A stretch of DNA of 64,000 bases from Garcia nutans. Its lineage: Eukaryota; Streptophyta; Magnoliopsida; Malpighiales; Euphorbiaceae. The translations under genes were made by a program, and so were the position numbers. The stretch spans positions 9,657,501 to 9,721,500 of the forward strand of contig CANTUV010000053.1 of assembly GCA_947685225.1 (NCBI GenBank), read 5' to 3'. Shown here piece by piece: positions 1-9,740 of the stretch. The notes under the pieces were generated by a model. The model was not told the origin of the DNA and did not search any database. It saw only the letters and a program-made list of their open reading frames with translations. The stretch's first letter is position 1, and each line of letters starts with the position of its first letter.

Positions 1-118
1 TGGCTCGTTTGCCCGAATCAGTCTCTCTCTGCAGCAGATTTGAGAGCGTTGGTGCATGGACGAGCTTAGGATGGCATCGTAGGATGAGGGACGAATGAGA
101 AAGAGAATAGGCAAGGGC
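1..118 (+). repeat. 5S rDNA intergenic spacer, partial (type A)
   Basis: This matches the right half of the 5S spacer seen throughout the window, with TTGCCCGAATCA-like and GAGAGCGTTGG motifs, and ends at AGGGC, where element 1 begins. It shows that element 1 landed inside the 5S array. The same spacer sequence resumes at 20731. Confidence 0.93.
114..118. other. Left target-site duplication of element 1 (AGGGC)
   Basis: AGGGC directly precedes the LTR start TGTAATATCC, and the same five bases directly follow the LTR end at 20731-20735. An uninterrupted 5S spacer reads CAAGGGCCATTCTC here, so this is a clean 5-bp duplication. Confidence 0.95.
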
Positions 119-395
119 TGTAATATCCCAAAATATACCCTAAAAGTTTTAGAGTTATTGTTGTATTTGGATTAAATGTATATGTTTGATGAAAAGAGAA
201 AAGAAATGAAGAGGTAGATGTATTTGAGGGATGAGATGTATATTTGGTATTTGGAAAATATATGGGAAATATAAAAGGAATATACATATACCCACATATA
301 CACCACATATACATAATGTATAAAGTGGTGTAGGAAAAGTGAATATATATATATATATATAATATTAATTAATTAATAATAATGATAATAATATT

Positions 396-403
396 TATAA
401 AAG
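396..403 (+). promoter_or_regulatory. Possible TATA box of element 1 LTR
   Basis: TATAAAAG lies in the first 300 bp of the LTR, where the U3 promoter of plant LTR elements usually sits. An identical copy is at 17661-17668. No transcript evidence can be drawn from sequence, and AT-rich surroundings make chance matches likely. Confidence 0.35.
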
Positions 404-1627
404 AGAAAGAAGAAAAGAAAGTCAAAGGGTTGAATGAAGGTTGTGGTGGAGAATTTTTAGAAATAATTAATATTATTATTATTATATATATATATATATA
501 GGATAAGTATGAAGAAAAGAAGAAAAATCTTCTTGTCTCCTTCTTCTTCTTCTTCTTACGAGAGAGAGAGAGAGAGAAAGAAAGAAAGGAGATTTTAATT
601 ATGCACATCAAAATTTTTTAAGGGCTTAAAGAGAATTGAAGTGAAGATTGAAGATTTGGCAAAGACTACTCAAGTAAGTATTCATTTCTTTGAATTGATT
701 TCCATTGATTGTGTTGATATGGGATGTAGTTAGTATGTTAAGATGATAATAGTGAAAGATTGAAAGATATGTGTAGATTTAAATGGTTATTTGTGAGGAT
801 GATGATGGATTATTAAATTGGTTAGTAAGGGTTTGATATATATATGAGTTGGAAAATGGAATAATTGATGTATGTTTGTGTTTAGTGAAATTGTTTCTGT
901 TTTACAATTAGTAAATGCTGTGATTTGTATGATTTTTAATTAATTATAGAAAAATGTTCTTGAAGTGAATTTTTGATATGTTGTGCCTCTATGAGTCTAG
1001 AATGACTGAAAAATATGTTGATTCGATTTTGGATAGGTTATGAGTTTAGAAAGATTATTTTTATTAGATCTGTTCCAGCAGGTACCTTAACTGAGACAGC
1101 TATATTTCGGGATTTTTAATAAAATGTAGAAAAATTATATTCAATTGAATTTTGGATATGTTGTTGCTTAATGAGTCTAGTATTTGAGAAAAATAATTTG
1201 GAACCAAGTTGATTGAATTTAATTTATGGAATTCACAAAGTTTAGAACTGCTGCCAGGATGCAGGGCAATTGGGGCAGTCTGTTTGGGTGAATTATTTGA
1301 CCAAGATTTTGTGTTCAGTTTGATCTGAAATTTTAAAGGAATGATTTTAAGATGTAAAATTAAGTTCTGTAAAAATTTTAGAGTTTTTAGTCAAGTATAT
1401 TATTTTATACAAATTTTCAAAATAAGGATAAAATTTAGTCTAAAACCAGAATTTACTATTCATATGGTCATTTTGCTAATATTCCTTTTGGATTAGGTTG
1501 TGAAGAGGTTGAATTGCCCTAATCTAAGTGTTGAGGATTCTTGGAAGAGTAGGTGTATAGAGTGGTGTAAGTTGGTTTTAAGGTAAGTACAAAGTTTATA
1601 TGATTGCACTTATTTACATGAATTAAG

Positions 1628-1659
1628 ACTTAACACATTTGTTTGTAAATGTGTTAAGT
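1628..1659 (+). other. Perfect LTR hairpin (CTTAACAC type), element 1 5' LTR
   Basis: A 13-bp perfect stem, ACTTAACACATTT with AAATGTGTTAAGT, encloses a 6-nt loop GTTTGT. It lies about 45 bases after a GGTAAGTAC motif. Related hairpins occur in the solo LTR and in element 4, with changed inner pairs but the same CTTAACAC/GTGTTAAG outer stem. Confidence 0.75.
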
Positions 1660-2090
1660 GAATTACTATATTGTCAATATAATTTGATTAAGGTTATGAT
1701 TGGATGATGTGAAAGATATGAAGATCATTCAAATAGGTAAGTACAATGCAATTTGTTATGATAAATATTGTAATGATGAATTGTGCTAATGTGTTTTGAG
1801 AAATGATGAAATGTATTGTAATTGTGGTTGGTAATAATGATTGAAATGAAATAAATAGACATGTTGATTATATGATGATGAATTTAAGATATATGCTCAA
1901 TATAATTGTTTATGTATACTTGAATGATGAAGTGCTATAACGTGAATTGAAATATGATAAGAGGTGAAGCCATTGAGATTGGCTATGATGAATCAAATGA
2001 GATGTGAAGCCATTGTGTTGGCTACGAGAATGTAAATGAATTATAATTGAGGCATGGTTGCCTGTTTTGAAAATGAAATGAATTGAGAAA

Positions 2091-2095
2091 GAAAT
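2091..2095. other. Left target-site duplication of element 2 (GAAAT)
   Basis: GAAAT precedes TGTAACACCC of element 2 and recurs at 12522-12526. The uninterrupted 3' LTR of element 1 has a single GAAAT at this site, near 19355. Confidence 0.95.
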
Positions 2096-2615
2096 TGTAA
2101 CACCCCTTCCCGACCTACGTGTGTAAGCTGAGTAGAGGCGCCACCCTATCCTAATGTTGCTACCACTTTTACTTAGTCAAATTTTTGTTCCGATTTTTAT
2201 AGAAATTTTGCCATAGTTTTGCCTAAAAATTCAATCCCAAGTGTCGACAAAACTGGTTTTTTTTTCTAATTTTTGAAAACATTTTTACACAAACCAATGC
2301 AAACAAAATCATTCTCAGTACACTTCCAATAAATCCCCCTTATAACCTCAACTACAACCTGCAAAAAGGATTTACACTTCTAGTACAAAATAAAGTAAAG
2401 GTTTATTATGAAATACAGCAGATAAAATCTTTGTTCACTATGCAACGGAAAGTAACAATATTTACAAATTCATATACATCAAAACTCAAGTTTTACAACA
2501 CATAAAATTTATACATGTTTGGCAGTCAGTCTTCGATCTTAAAGCCCACTATTCAATCTTCAAAATCTAGGCTCGACTCGGCCTAGAGGAACTCTCTGGT
2601 TCTTCCTTGTCACCT

Positions 2616-2653
2616 GCGCGAAGAATCACATTCGCGCTAAGCCAACGGCTTAG
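2616..2653 (-). other. Conserved double hairpin, element 2 3' LTR
   Basis: On the coding strand CTAAGCC-GTT-GGCTTAG (7-bp stem) is followed at once by GCGCG-(12 nt)-CGCGC and AGGT. The two stems share one G. Equivalent structures with different loops and a changed seventh base pair are at 13387, 20219, 44993 and 57748. Confidence 0.8.
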
Positions 2654-2984
2654 TAAGATAAAACATGCTAATGGTATGCTTTAATGTAATGCAATGCCAC
2701 ATATGTTATTGATAAGATCAATATCATAAATATAAAGTTAACCACATAATTATGTATTTCACAAATCATAGTCATATGAGCATACCACATTTCAACATCT
2801 TTCCACATTCAACATTAATCAATCATACTCAATAACCAACATCTCATTTCATTAACTCATAACATTATTTAGGACATTCATATAACCCTGACACCTATGG
2901 GCCCAACAAGTATTTAATACGATATTCAGAGTTCAGAGTTACTGCTTTGGTTCATAGTCACAATAATCACGCCCGTAGGCAAGT

Positions 2985-3147
2985 GTAACAGACCCAGTCT
3001 CTTGGATCATCAACTCAACACATATGAGGAGATCCTCAACCCGGCAAGACTGTTACAAATCATATATCTCATAGTGTAACAGACCCAGTCTCTTGGACCA
3101 TCAACTCAACACCTATGAGGAGGTCCTCAACCCGGCAAGACTGTTAC
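2985..3147 (-). repeat. Tandem pair of GTAACAG...CTGTTAC units, element 2 3' LTR
   Basis: There are two units of 72 bp, at 2985-3056 and 3076-3147. Each starts GTAACAG and ends CTGTTAC, so the termini pair as a 7-bp stem. Next to it TCTTG can pair with CAAGA, and a central GAGGA can pair with TCCTC. The same pair of units is in every LTR of the window. Confidence 0.85.
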
Positions 3148-4877
3148 CTGTCATCATTTCTTAGGCATGCCACCCAAATCCAGAACTCTGAAACTGAATA
3201 ACATATTAAACAAACAATTCATTTCCATTCTCAATTCTCATCACATTTAGGCAAACATGCCTTCTTTCTTTCAATTACATCATCTTAGCCAATAACAATG
3301 GCTTCACATTTCATTTCACAATATAACATCTCATTATTCAAGTATATATATATATATATCTCATCCATGATCACATTATATCTCACATAGCATCATTCAT
3401 AAATATCAACATTTCATACCACATTACTCATGAAACACATTACCATTCACAATGCACAACATAACATTGTTCAATCTCAACAATGCAATTAGGGCAAAGA
3501 ACAATTGATTATAACATTCATTGATTCAAGTGTGTTTAAAGTGTTTAGGGTTAGGTTTAAGGACCAACCTACCTTTGGAAAACCAAAGCAATGCAAAAAG
3601 AACAAAGAATTAAAACCCTAACCATAAATAGTACATTCTGGTTTTAAACTCCATTTTATCCTTATTTTGAAAAATTGTATAAAATAATCTACTTGACTAA
3701 AAATTCTAAAATTTTTACAGAATTTAGTTTTGTATCTTAAAATCATCCCTTTAAAATTTCAGATCAAACTGAACACAAAATCTTGGTCAAATAGTTCACC
3801 TAACCAGACTGCCCCAATTGCCCTGCATCCTGGCAGCAGTTCTGAACTTTGTGAATTCCATAAATCAAATTCAATCAACGTGGTTCCAAATTATTTTTCT
3901 CAAATACTAGACTCACTAAGCAACAACATATCCAAAATTCGATTGGATATGATTTTTCTACATTTTATTAAAAATCACGAAATATAGCTGTCCCAGTTAA
4001 GGTACCTGCTGGAACAGGTCTAATGAAAATAATCTTTCTAAACTCATAACCATTCCAAAATCGAATCAACATATTTTTCAGTCATTCTACACTCATAGAG
4101 GCACAACATATCAAAAATTCACTTCAAGAACATTTTTCTATAATTAATTAAAAATCATACAAATCACAGCCTTTACTAATTGTAAAACAGAAACAATTTC
4201 ACTAAACACAACTCTTACTCAACACAATCACTTCCAACACCTTCACCAACTCAACTTCTCATCATCAAACCAACAAACCCTAATTCCTTTCTCACACCAC
4301 TTCAAAAGAATTGAAGAAATTAAAGAAAAGATCTTACCTCAAATGAAGAAATCTACAAATCTTTAACCAAAACCCTTGTTTCTTTCTTCAAAATGCTTCA
4401 AACCTCAAGATCACCTCTCTTTCTCTCTTTGTCTATGGAGAATCCGGCCACTTCAAGAAAGAAAGAAGAAAATGCACAAGTCAAACACCTTTTCTTCTTT
4501 TAATCTCCACCATGCATCTTACAAGGAAAATTACCAAAACACCCTTAACCATATAACTAACTCTTTGTCTCATATAAGCCCTTTATAGTAATTTCATTAA
4601 CAACCAAAAATATCTTCTTCCACTTAACCATCACCTTGACTCTTCATTTGACCAATGTATATGTTAATTATATCATCATATAAACAACATATACATTTGT
4701 CTCTAAACCCTAAATTTCTTCTCCAAAACACATATACATATACATTCTCTTCCCATTTCTTTTCTCTTACAATTTAACACATATATGCACAAACATTCAC
4801 TTCCCAATATATATATCAACAACCACAATAACAACAACATACTCAAAACTTCTAGGGCATAAATGAGGATATTACAA

Positions 4878-4890
4878 TTCTTCCCCTCTA
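4878..4890 (-). other. Polypurine tract of element 2
   Basis: On the coding strand AGAGGGGAAGAA lies directly before the 3' LTR start, the expected site for priming of plus-strand DNA. Confidence 0.85.
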
Positions 4891-4897
4891 AAAAGAA

Positions 4898-4915
4898 AAT
4901 TTCGTCCTCGAAATT
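4898..4915 (-). other. Short hairpin AATTTCG-AGGA-CGAAATT near the end of the element 2 interior
   Basis: This 18-nt sequence with a perfect 7-bp stem lies between the gag-pol stop and the polypurine tract. Identical sequence is found at 17352-17369 in the gene-less element 1 and at 52477-52494 in element 4, so it is kept even where coding sequence is not. Confidence 0.75.
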
Positions 4916-4923
4916 ACCTGATA

Positions 4924-7900
4924 TCAAAGCTGAAACAATTGCGGATACTGCTCTCGCATGGTATGCTCACTTTCCCAAGTCGCTTCTTCTTTTGCATGAT
5001 TCTTCCAAAGAATCTTCACCAATGGCACTCTCTTGTTCCTTAACTCTTTCACTTCTCGTGCCAAGATAGCAACTGGTTCCTCTTCAAATGTCAAATCTGG
5101 GCTCACTTCAATAGACTCAAATGGCAACACATGAGATGGATCCGACCTATATCTCCTCAACATAGAAACATGGAATACATTATGAATACGATCCAACTCA
5201 GGTGGCAAAGCAAGTCGATACGCCACTGGCCCAACTCTTTCTAACACTTCATACGGCCCAATGAAACGAGGACTCAATTTTCCTTTCCGACCGAACCTCA
5301 AAATTTTCTTCCAAGGAGACACTTTCAGAAATACCTTATCTCCAACATCAAACTCTATATCTCTCCTTTTTAGATCTGCATAAGACTTCTGTCGGTCTGA
5401 AGCTGCTTTTAACCTGCCTCGAATCAACTTTACTTTATCTTCAGTTTCTTGAATCAAATCAGGACCAACCAACTTATTATCTCCAAGCTCATTCCAACAA
5501 AGAGGTGTCCTACACCGTCTGCCATACAATGCTTCAAACGGTGCCATACCAATGCTGGATTGGTGACTGTTGTTGTAAGCAAACTCCACAAGAGGTAAAA
5601 ACCTATCCCAACTTCCAGAGAAATCGATGACACAGCTTCTCAACATGTCCTCAATAATCTGTATCACCCTCTCTGACTGTCCATCCGTCTGTGGATGAAA
5701 AGCAGTGCTGAAGTGCAGTCGAGAACCTAAAGCACTATGCAAACTCTTCCAAAATCTGGAAGTAAACCTGGGATCTCGATCAGACACTAAAGAAGTTGGA
5801 ACACCATGCAGTTTCACAATCTCATGGATATACAGCTCAGCCAATCTCTCCAAAGAGTAATCCATTCGAACCGGAAGGAAATGAGCTGTCTTAGTCAATC
5901 TATCCACAATCACCCATATAGCATCATGCTTCTTTTGTGTCAATGGCAAACCAGACACAAAATCCATTGTCACTCTTTCCCACTTCCATTCTGGCACTGA
6001 CAATGGTTGAAGCAACCCGGTTGGAACTTGATGCTCTGCTTTAACCTTCTGACAAGTGAGACATTTCGATACAAACTCAGCAATGTCTCTCTTCAAACCA
6101 ATCCACCAATAATGCTGTCTCAAATCATGATACATCTTCGTATTACCCGGATGCATAGCAAACATTGACTGATGAGCTTCTTCTAAAATGACTCTTTTCA
6201 AATCAGCATCATCGGGTACACACAATCGGTTCTTAAACCAGAGACTCCCATCATCTTTCACAACAAAATCTCTAGTCTTCCCATTCTTGCAATCTGAAAA
6301 AATCTTCTGAATCTTCTTATCGGCCAACTGAGCTTCTTTGATCTGATCTAACAAAATCGGCTTTAATTGCAACTGTGCCAATAATGCACCATCAACACAA
6401 GGTACAAAACTGGCATGCAATGCTCTCAACTCAACAAGCAACGAGAGCGAGTAAACAGTTAAACCAGCTAAAGACTTCCGACTCAAGGCATCAGCAACAA
6501 CATTTGCTTTACCTGGATGATAGTCAATCAAGCAGTCGTAGTCTTTAATCAATTCTAACCATCTCCTCTGACGAAGATTGAGTTCTTTCTGGACACCCAA
6601 ATACTTCAAACTCTTGTGATCAGTGTAGATGAAACATTTCTCCCCAAACAGATAGTGGCGCCAAATCTTTAATGCAAACACAATGGCAGCCAATTCTAAA
6701 TCATGGGTCGGATAGTTAAGCTCATGCGGTTTCAACTGTCGAGATGCATAAGCTATAACTTTCCCTTCCTGCATCAATACACACCCCAAACCTCTATGTG
6801 AAGCATCACTGTAGATCACATATGGTTTGCCTTCAACAGGTAAAGTAAGAACAGGCGCTTGAGTCAACAACTCTCTCAACTGCTCAAAACTAGCCTGACA
6901 CTGATCTGTCCACACAAATCTCACTCCCTTTCGAAGTAATCTGGTGAGTGGAGTAGCTATCAAAGAAAACCCTTTCACAAACCGTCGGTAATAGCCTGCC
7001 AAACCCAGAAAACTTCTAATCTCTGTCACAGACTTGGGTGGACTCCAATTTAAAATGGCTTCAACTTTGCTCGGATCAACTCTGATGCCTTCTGCAGAAA
7101 CAATATGTCCGAGAAAAGCAACTTGATCCAACCAGAACTCACACTTCGACAATTTGGCAAATAACTGATTCTCTCTCAAAATCTGCAACACAATCCGCAG
7201 ATGCATATCATGCTCCTCTTCATTCCGCGAATACACCAGTATATCATCAATGAAGACCACTACAAACTGATCCAAATAGGGCCTAAACACCCTATTCATC
7301 AAATCCATAAAAGCTGCAGGTGCATTCGTTAGACCAAAAGGCATAACTAAAAACTCATAATGCCCATACCTGGTCCGAAAAGCAGTCTTAGGAACATCTT
7401 CACTTCTTACCCTCAGCTGATGGTACCCAGATCTCAAATCAATTTTGGAGAACACTGACGCTCCCTTCAACTGATCAAAGAGATCATCGATTCTAGGCAA
7501 AGGATATTTATTTTTAATAGTCACCTTGTTCAATTGCCTATAATCGATACACAACCTCATAGTACCATCTTTCTTCTTCACAAATAGCACAGGAGCTCCC
7601 CAAGGAGAAACACTGGGGCGAATGAATCCTTTGTCCAACAACTCCTGTAATTGCACTTTCAACTCCCTCAATTCTGCTGGTGCCATTCTATAAGGAGTAA
7701 TAGAGATAGGAGTGGTACCAGGCAACAATTCAATACCGAACTCCACCTCTCTCTCAGGAGGCAACCCTGGCAACTCCTCTGGAAACACATCCGGGAACTC
7801 AGCAACTGTGGCAATGCTATCAATAGGGGAACCCTTCACTCTAGTATCCACCACATGAGCAAGATAGGCTTCACACCCCTTTCTAATCAACCTCCTGGCT

Positions 7901-9573
7901 GCAACAGCTGAAACAAATAAGGAGGCTAGCTGTTCCTGCTCATTAGATACTATCACCTCTCTACCATCACCCGTTCTCAAAGAAACAATTTTCTTTTTAC
8001 AATCCACCACAGCTTCATGTCGAGATAGCCAATCCATACCTAAGATCACGTCATATTCCTTAAATGGCATCTCAATCAAATCCCCAAGGAACTCCTCACC
8101 CTGCACCACTACTGCACTATCTCTATGCACCTTACTCACAACCACACTATGCCCTAACGGATTTGTTACCAACACATCAAATCCTAGGGACTCAGCATGC
8201 AAATCAGATACAGGCAAAACAGATGCACTAATATATGAATGTGTGGAACCCGGATCAATCAAAGCAAGTACTGGAGTATTAAATAAAGAAAAAGTACCAG
8301 CTATGACTGCCGATGTATCTGGCTGTCTCTGCATAACATACATCCTCTGGGAAGATCCAACCTCCTCTGGTCTACCCTCCCTGGATGTAGTACCTCTTCT
8401 AGAACTGAATCCTGGTCTACCTCCCCGGCTGGCACCTCTGCCTCCTCTGCCTCCCCTCACACTAGCTCGAGAAGCAGCAGAATCAACTGGCATCTGATCC
8501 TGCCTCTCAGGACAGTCTCTCACAAAGTGGTCAGGTGATCCACACCTGAAGCATACCCCTGATCTACTATGCCTCCAACAAACGCCCCCATGTCTTCCAC
8601 CACACTGGTTACACACAGGTAAGGTGGATCTCTGAACTCCAGGAGTAGGAGCACTCGCTACTGAAGCTGCAGGTCTAAATCTCTGCCTCTGGAACTGCAC
8701 TGACCTACCCACTGGTCTCTGGCTCCTACTACTCCGAGGAACAAAACTTCCTCTACCCCTCTTCGCAGAAGAAGACCCTGCCTCGAACTGGGGCCTTCTA
8801 ACCCTAACCTCTTCCTCTGAAGCAGCTGCAATAACTTGAGCTCGCTCTACACTTCGAGCTGCTGCCACAAGCTGTGAGAAATCCTGATATCTGGATCCAG
8901 CCACTAAGCACATGATCGAGGGCCTCAATCCCTCCTCAAATCGCCGACATCTATCAATCTCATCAGTAATGATACCCCCAGCATACTGACTCAGTCGAAT
9001 AAACTCAACTTCATACTCAGTTACGGTCCGATGATCTTGCTTCAAATCTAGAAACTCTCTTTTCTTCCCATCTTTATACTCCCTAGGAGTATACTTCAAC
9101 TCAAATTCTCTCAGAAAATCCGCATAAGACAAGGTTGGTGGATCATCCATAGAATGGGGCACTGTCTTCCACCAGTCGTAGGCATCCTTCTGTAGCAAAG
9201 ATCTTGCATAGTCAAACTTCTCCTCTGAAGTGGCTTGCAACTGCACAAATACCCTCTGAACTCTATCAAGCCACTGTTCTGCTACAGCCGGATCAACTGT
9301 ACCAAAGAAATCCTCTGCTCCATATTTCCTTAGCTTATCATAGTGCCTTACTGGTACTGAAGGCTGAGGGGGTGGTGGCGGTGGCTGTGGTTGCACAGGT
9401 GCTTGTCTCATAGCTTCCAACATAGGCCTAAACCAGGCTGGCGGAACCTCCTCCCCAGCTGGTCTACCCGACACCGAAGCAGGTGCCTCCTCAACACTAT
9501 CAACCCTAGCTCCCTCAGCAGGAGCAATACTCTCGGCACTACCCTCAACAGATTGTCGTGAATGAGATGCCAT
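4924..9573 (-). CDS. Gag-pol polyprotein of element 2 (Ty3/gypsy chromovirus)
   Basis: This single frame encodes 1549 residues. Residues about 80-245 are the retrotransposon gag domain. Two zinc knuckles follow: C321-x2-C-x3-H-x3-C and C341-FRCGSPDHFVRDC. Next is an RG-rich linker (about 370-400). The aspartic protease has DPGS at 440-443 and ILGMDW at 510-515. Reverse transcriptase spans about 630-835 with FIDD at 774-777. RNase H has D923, E960, D985 and D1028. The integrase zinc site is H1134, H1141, C1171, C1174, and its DD35E triad is D1204, D1265, E1301. A GPY/F module is at 1436-1457 and a chromodomain-like tail at about 1495-1547, which in this family directs integration to chromatin. 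All catalytic residues are present with no stop or frameshift. The start follows an in-frame TAG in the leader. Transcription should come from the right-hand LTR. Proteins would act in cytoplasmic particles and then in the nucleus. Confidence 0.97.
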   Translation of the reverse strand: MASHSRQSVEGSAESIAPAEGARVDSVEEAPASVSGRPAGEEVPPAWFRPMLEAMRQAPVQPQPPPPPPQPSVPVRHYDKLRKYGAEDFFGTVDPAVAEQWLDRVQRVFVQLQATSEEKFDYARSLLQKDAYDWWKTVPHSMDDPPTLSYADFLREFELKYTPREYKDGKKREFLDLKQDHRTVTEYEVEFIRLSQYAGGIITDEIDRCRRFEEGLRPSIMCLVAGSRYQDFSQLVAAARSVERAQVIAAASEEEVRVRRPQFEAGSSSAKRGRGSFVPRSSRSQRPVGRSVQFQRQRFRPAASVASAPTPGVQRSTLPVCNQCGGRHGGVCWRHSRSGVCFRCGSPDHFVRDCPERQDQMPVDSAASRASVRGGRGGRGASRGGRPGFSSRRGTTSREGRPEEVGSSQRMYVMQRQPDTSAVIAGTFSLFNTPVLALIDPGSTHSYISASVLPVSDLHAESLGFDVLVTNPLGHSVVVSKVHRDSAVVVQGEEFLGDLIEMPFKEYDVILGMDWLSRHEAVVDCKKKIVSLRTGDGREVIVSNEQEQLASLFVSAVAARRLIRKGCEAYLAHVVDTRVKGSPIDSIATVAEFPDVFPEELPGLPPEREVEFGIELLPGTTPISITPYRMAPAELRELKVQLQELLDKGFIRPSVSPWGAPVLFVKKKDGTMRLCIDYRQLNKVTIKNKYPLPRIDDLFDQLKGASVFSKIDLRSGYHQLRVRSEDVPKTAFRTRYGHYEFLVMPFGLTNAPAAFMDLMNRVFRPYLDQFVVVFIDDILVYSRNEEEHDMHLRIVLQILRENQLFAKLSKCEFWLDQVAFLGHIVSAEGIRVDPSKVEAILNWSPPKSVTEIRSFLGLAGYYRRFVKGFSLIATPLTRLLRKGVRFVWTDQCQASFEQLRELLTQAPVLTLPVEGKPYVIYSDASHRGLGCVLMQEGKVIAYASRQLKPHELNYPTHDLELAAIVFALKIWRHYLFGEKCFIYTDHKSLKYLGVQKELNLRQRRWLELIKDYDCLIDYHPGKANVVADALSRKSLAGLTVYSLSLLVELRALHASFVPCVDGALLAQLQLKPILLDQIKEAQLADKKIQKIFSDCKNGKTRDFVVKDDGSLWFKNRLCVPDDADLKRVILEEAHQSMFAMHPGNTKMYHDLRQHYWWIGLKRDIAEFVSKCLTCQKVKAEHQVPTGLLQPLSVPEWKWERVTMDFVSGLPLTQKKHDAIWVIVDRLTKTAHFLPVRMDYSLERLAELYIHEIVKLHGVPTSLVSDRDPRFTSRFWKSLHSALGSRLHFSTAFHPQTDGQSERVIQIIEDMLRSCVIDFSGSWDRFLPLVEFAYNNSHQSSIGMAPFEALYGRRCRTPLCWNELGDNKLVGPDLIQETEDKVKLIRGRLKAASDRQKSYADLKRRDIEFDVGDKVFLKVSPWKKILRFGRKGKLSPRFIGPYEVLERVGPVAYRLALPPELDRIHNVFHVSMLRRYRSDPSHVLPFESIEVSPDLTFEEEPVAILAREVKELRNKRVPLVKILWKNHAKEEATWESEHTMREQYPQLFQL

Positions 9574-9740
9574 CTCTACCTATATCTGCAAACACAGCAG
9601 AATATTCCTCATTAAAGATCAAAGACTGCCATACCAAAACATGTATTTTACTCAAAAACCCACTTTAAAAATCAAAATATTCTTTTTCTTACAATTGATC
9701 TAGGTTGAGAATCTCAAACCTAGGCTCTGATACCAAAAAT
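9574..9740 (-). other. Untranslated leader of element 2
   Basis: This is 167 bp between the 5' LTR and the gag start, containing the primer binding site and an in-frame stop just upstream of the ATG. No other gene is seen. Confidence 0.85.
9718..9735 (-). other. Primer binding site of element 2 (tRNA-iMet)
   Basis: On the coding strand TGGTATCAGAGCCTAGG lies five bases after the LTR end. TGGTATCAGAGC is the classic complement of the 3' end of plant initiator tRNA-Met. Confidence 0.93.

Larger units (their letters stand above)
2096..4876 (-). repeat. 3' LTR of element 2
   Basis: On the coding strand it runs from TGTAATATCC (at 4876) to GGGTGTTACA (at 2096), 2781 bp. It matches the right LTR at an offset of 7645. 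It contains two GTAACAG units, the double hairpin at 2616-2653, and on the coding strand a possible TATAAAG at 4581-4587. Short open frames inside it recur identically in the other LTR and are not genes. Confidence 0.95.

Noticed and set aside
3730..4588. Short + strand frames repeated at 3730/11375 and 4376/12021, with a related one on - at 43029
   Set aside because: They lie in LTRs and recur because the LTRs do. The sequence resembles no protein and the direction is opposite to the element's own transcription.
5806..9413. Frames of 64-86 residues on + inside the element 2 gag-pol (and their counterparts in element 4)
   Set aside because: They are shadows of the long - strand coding frame and show no independent features.
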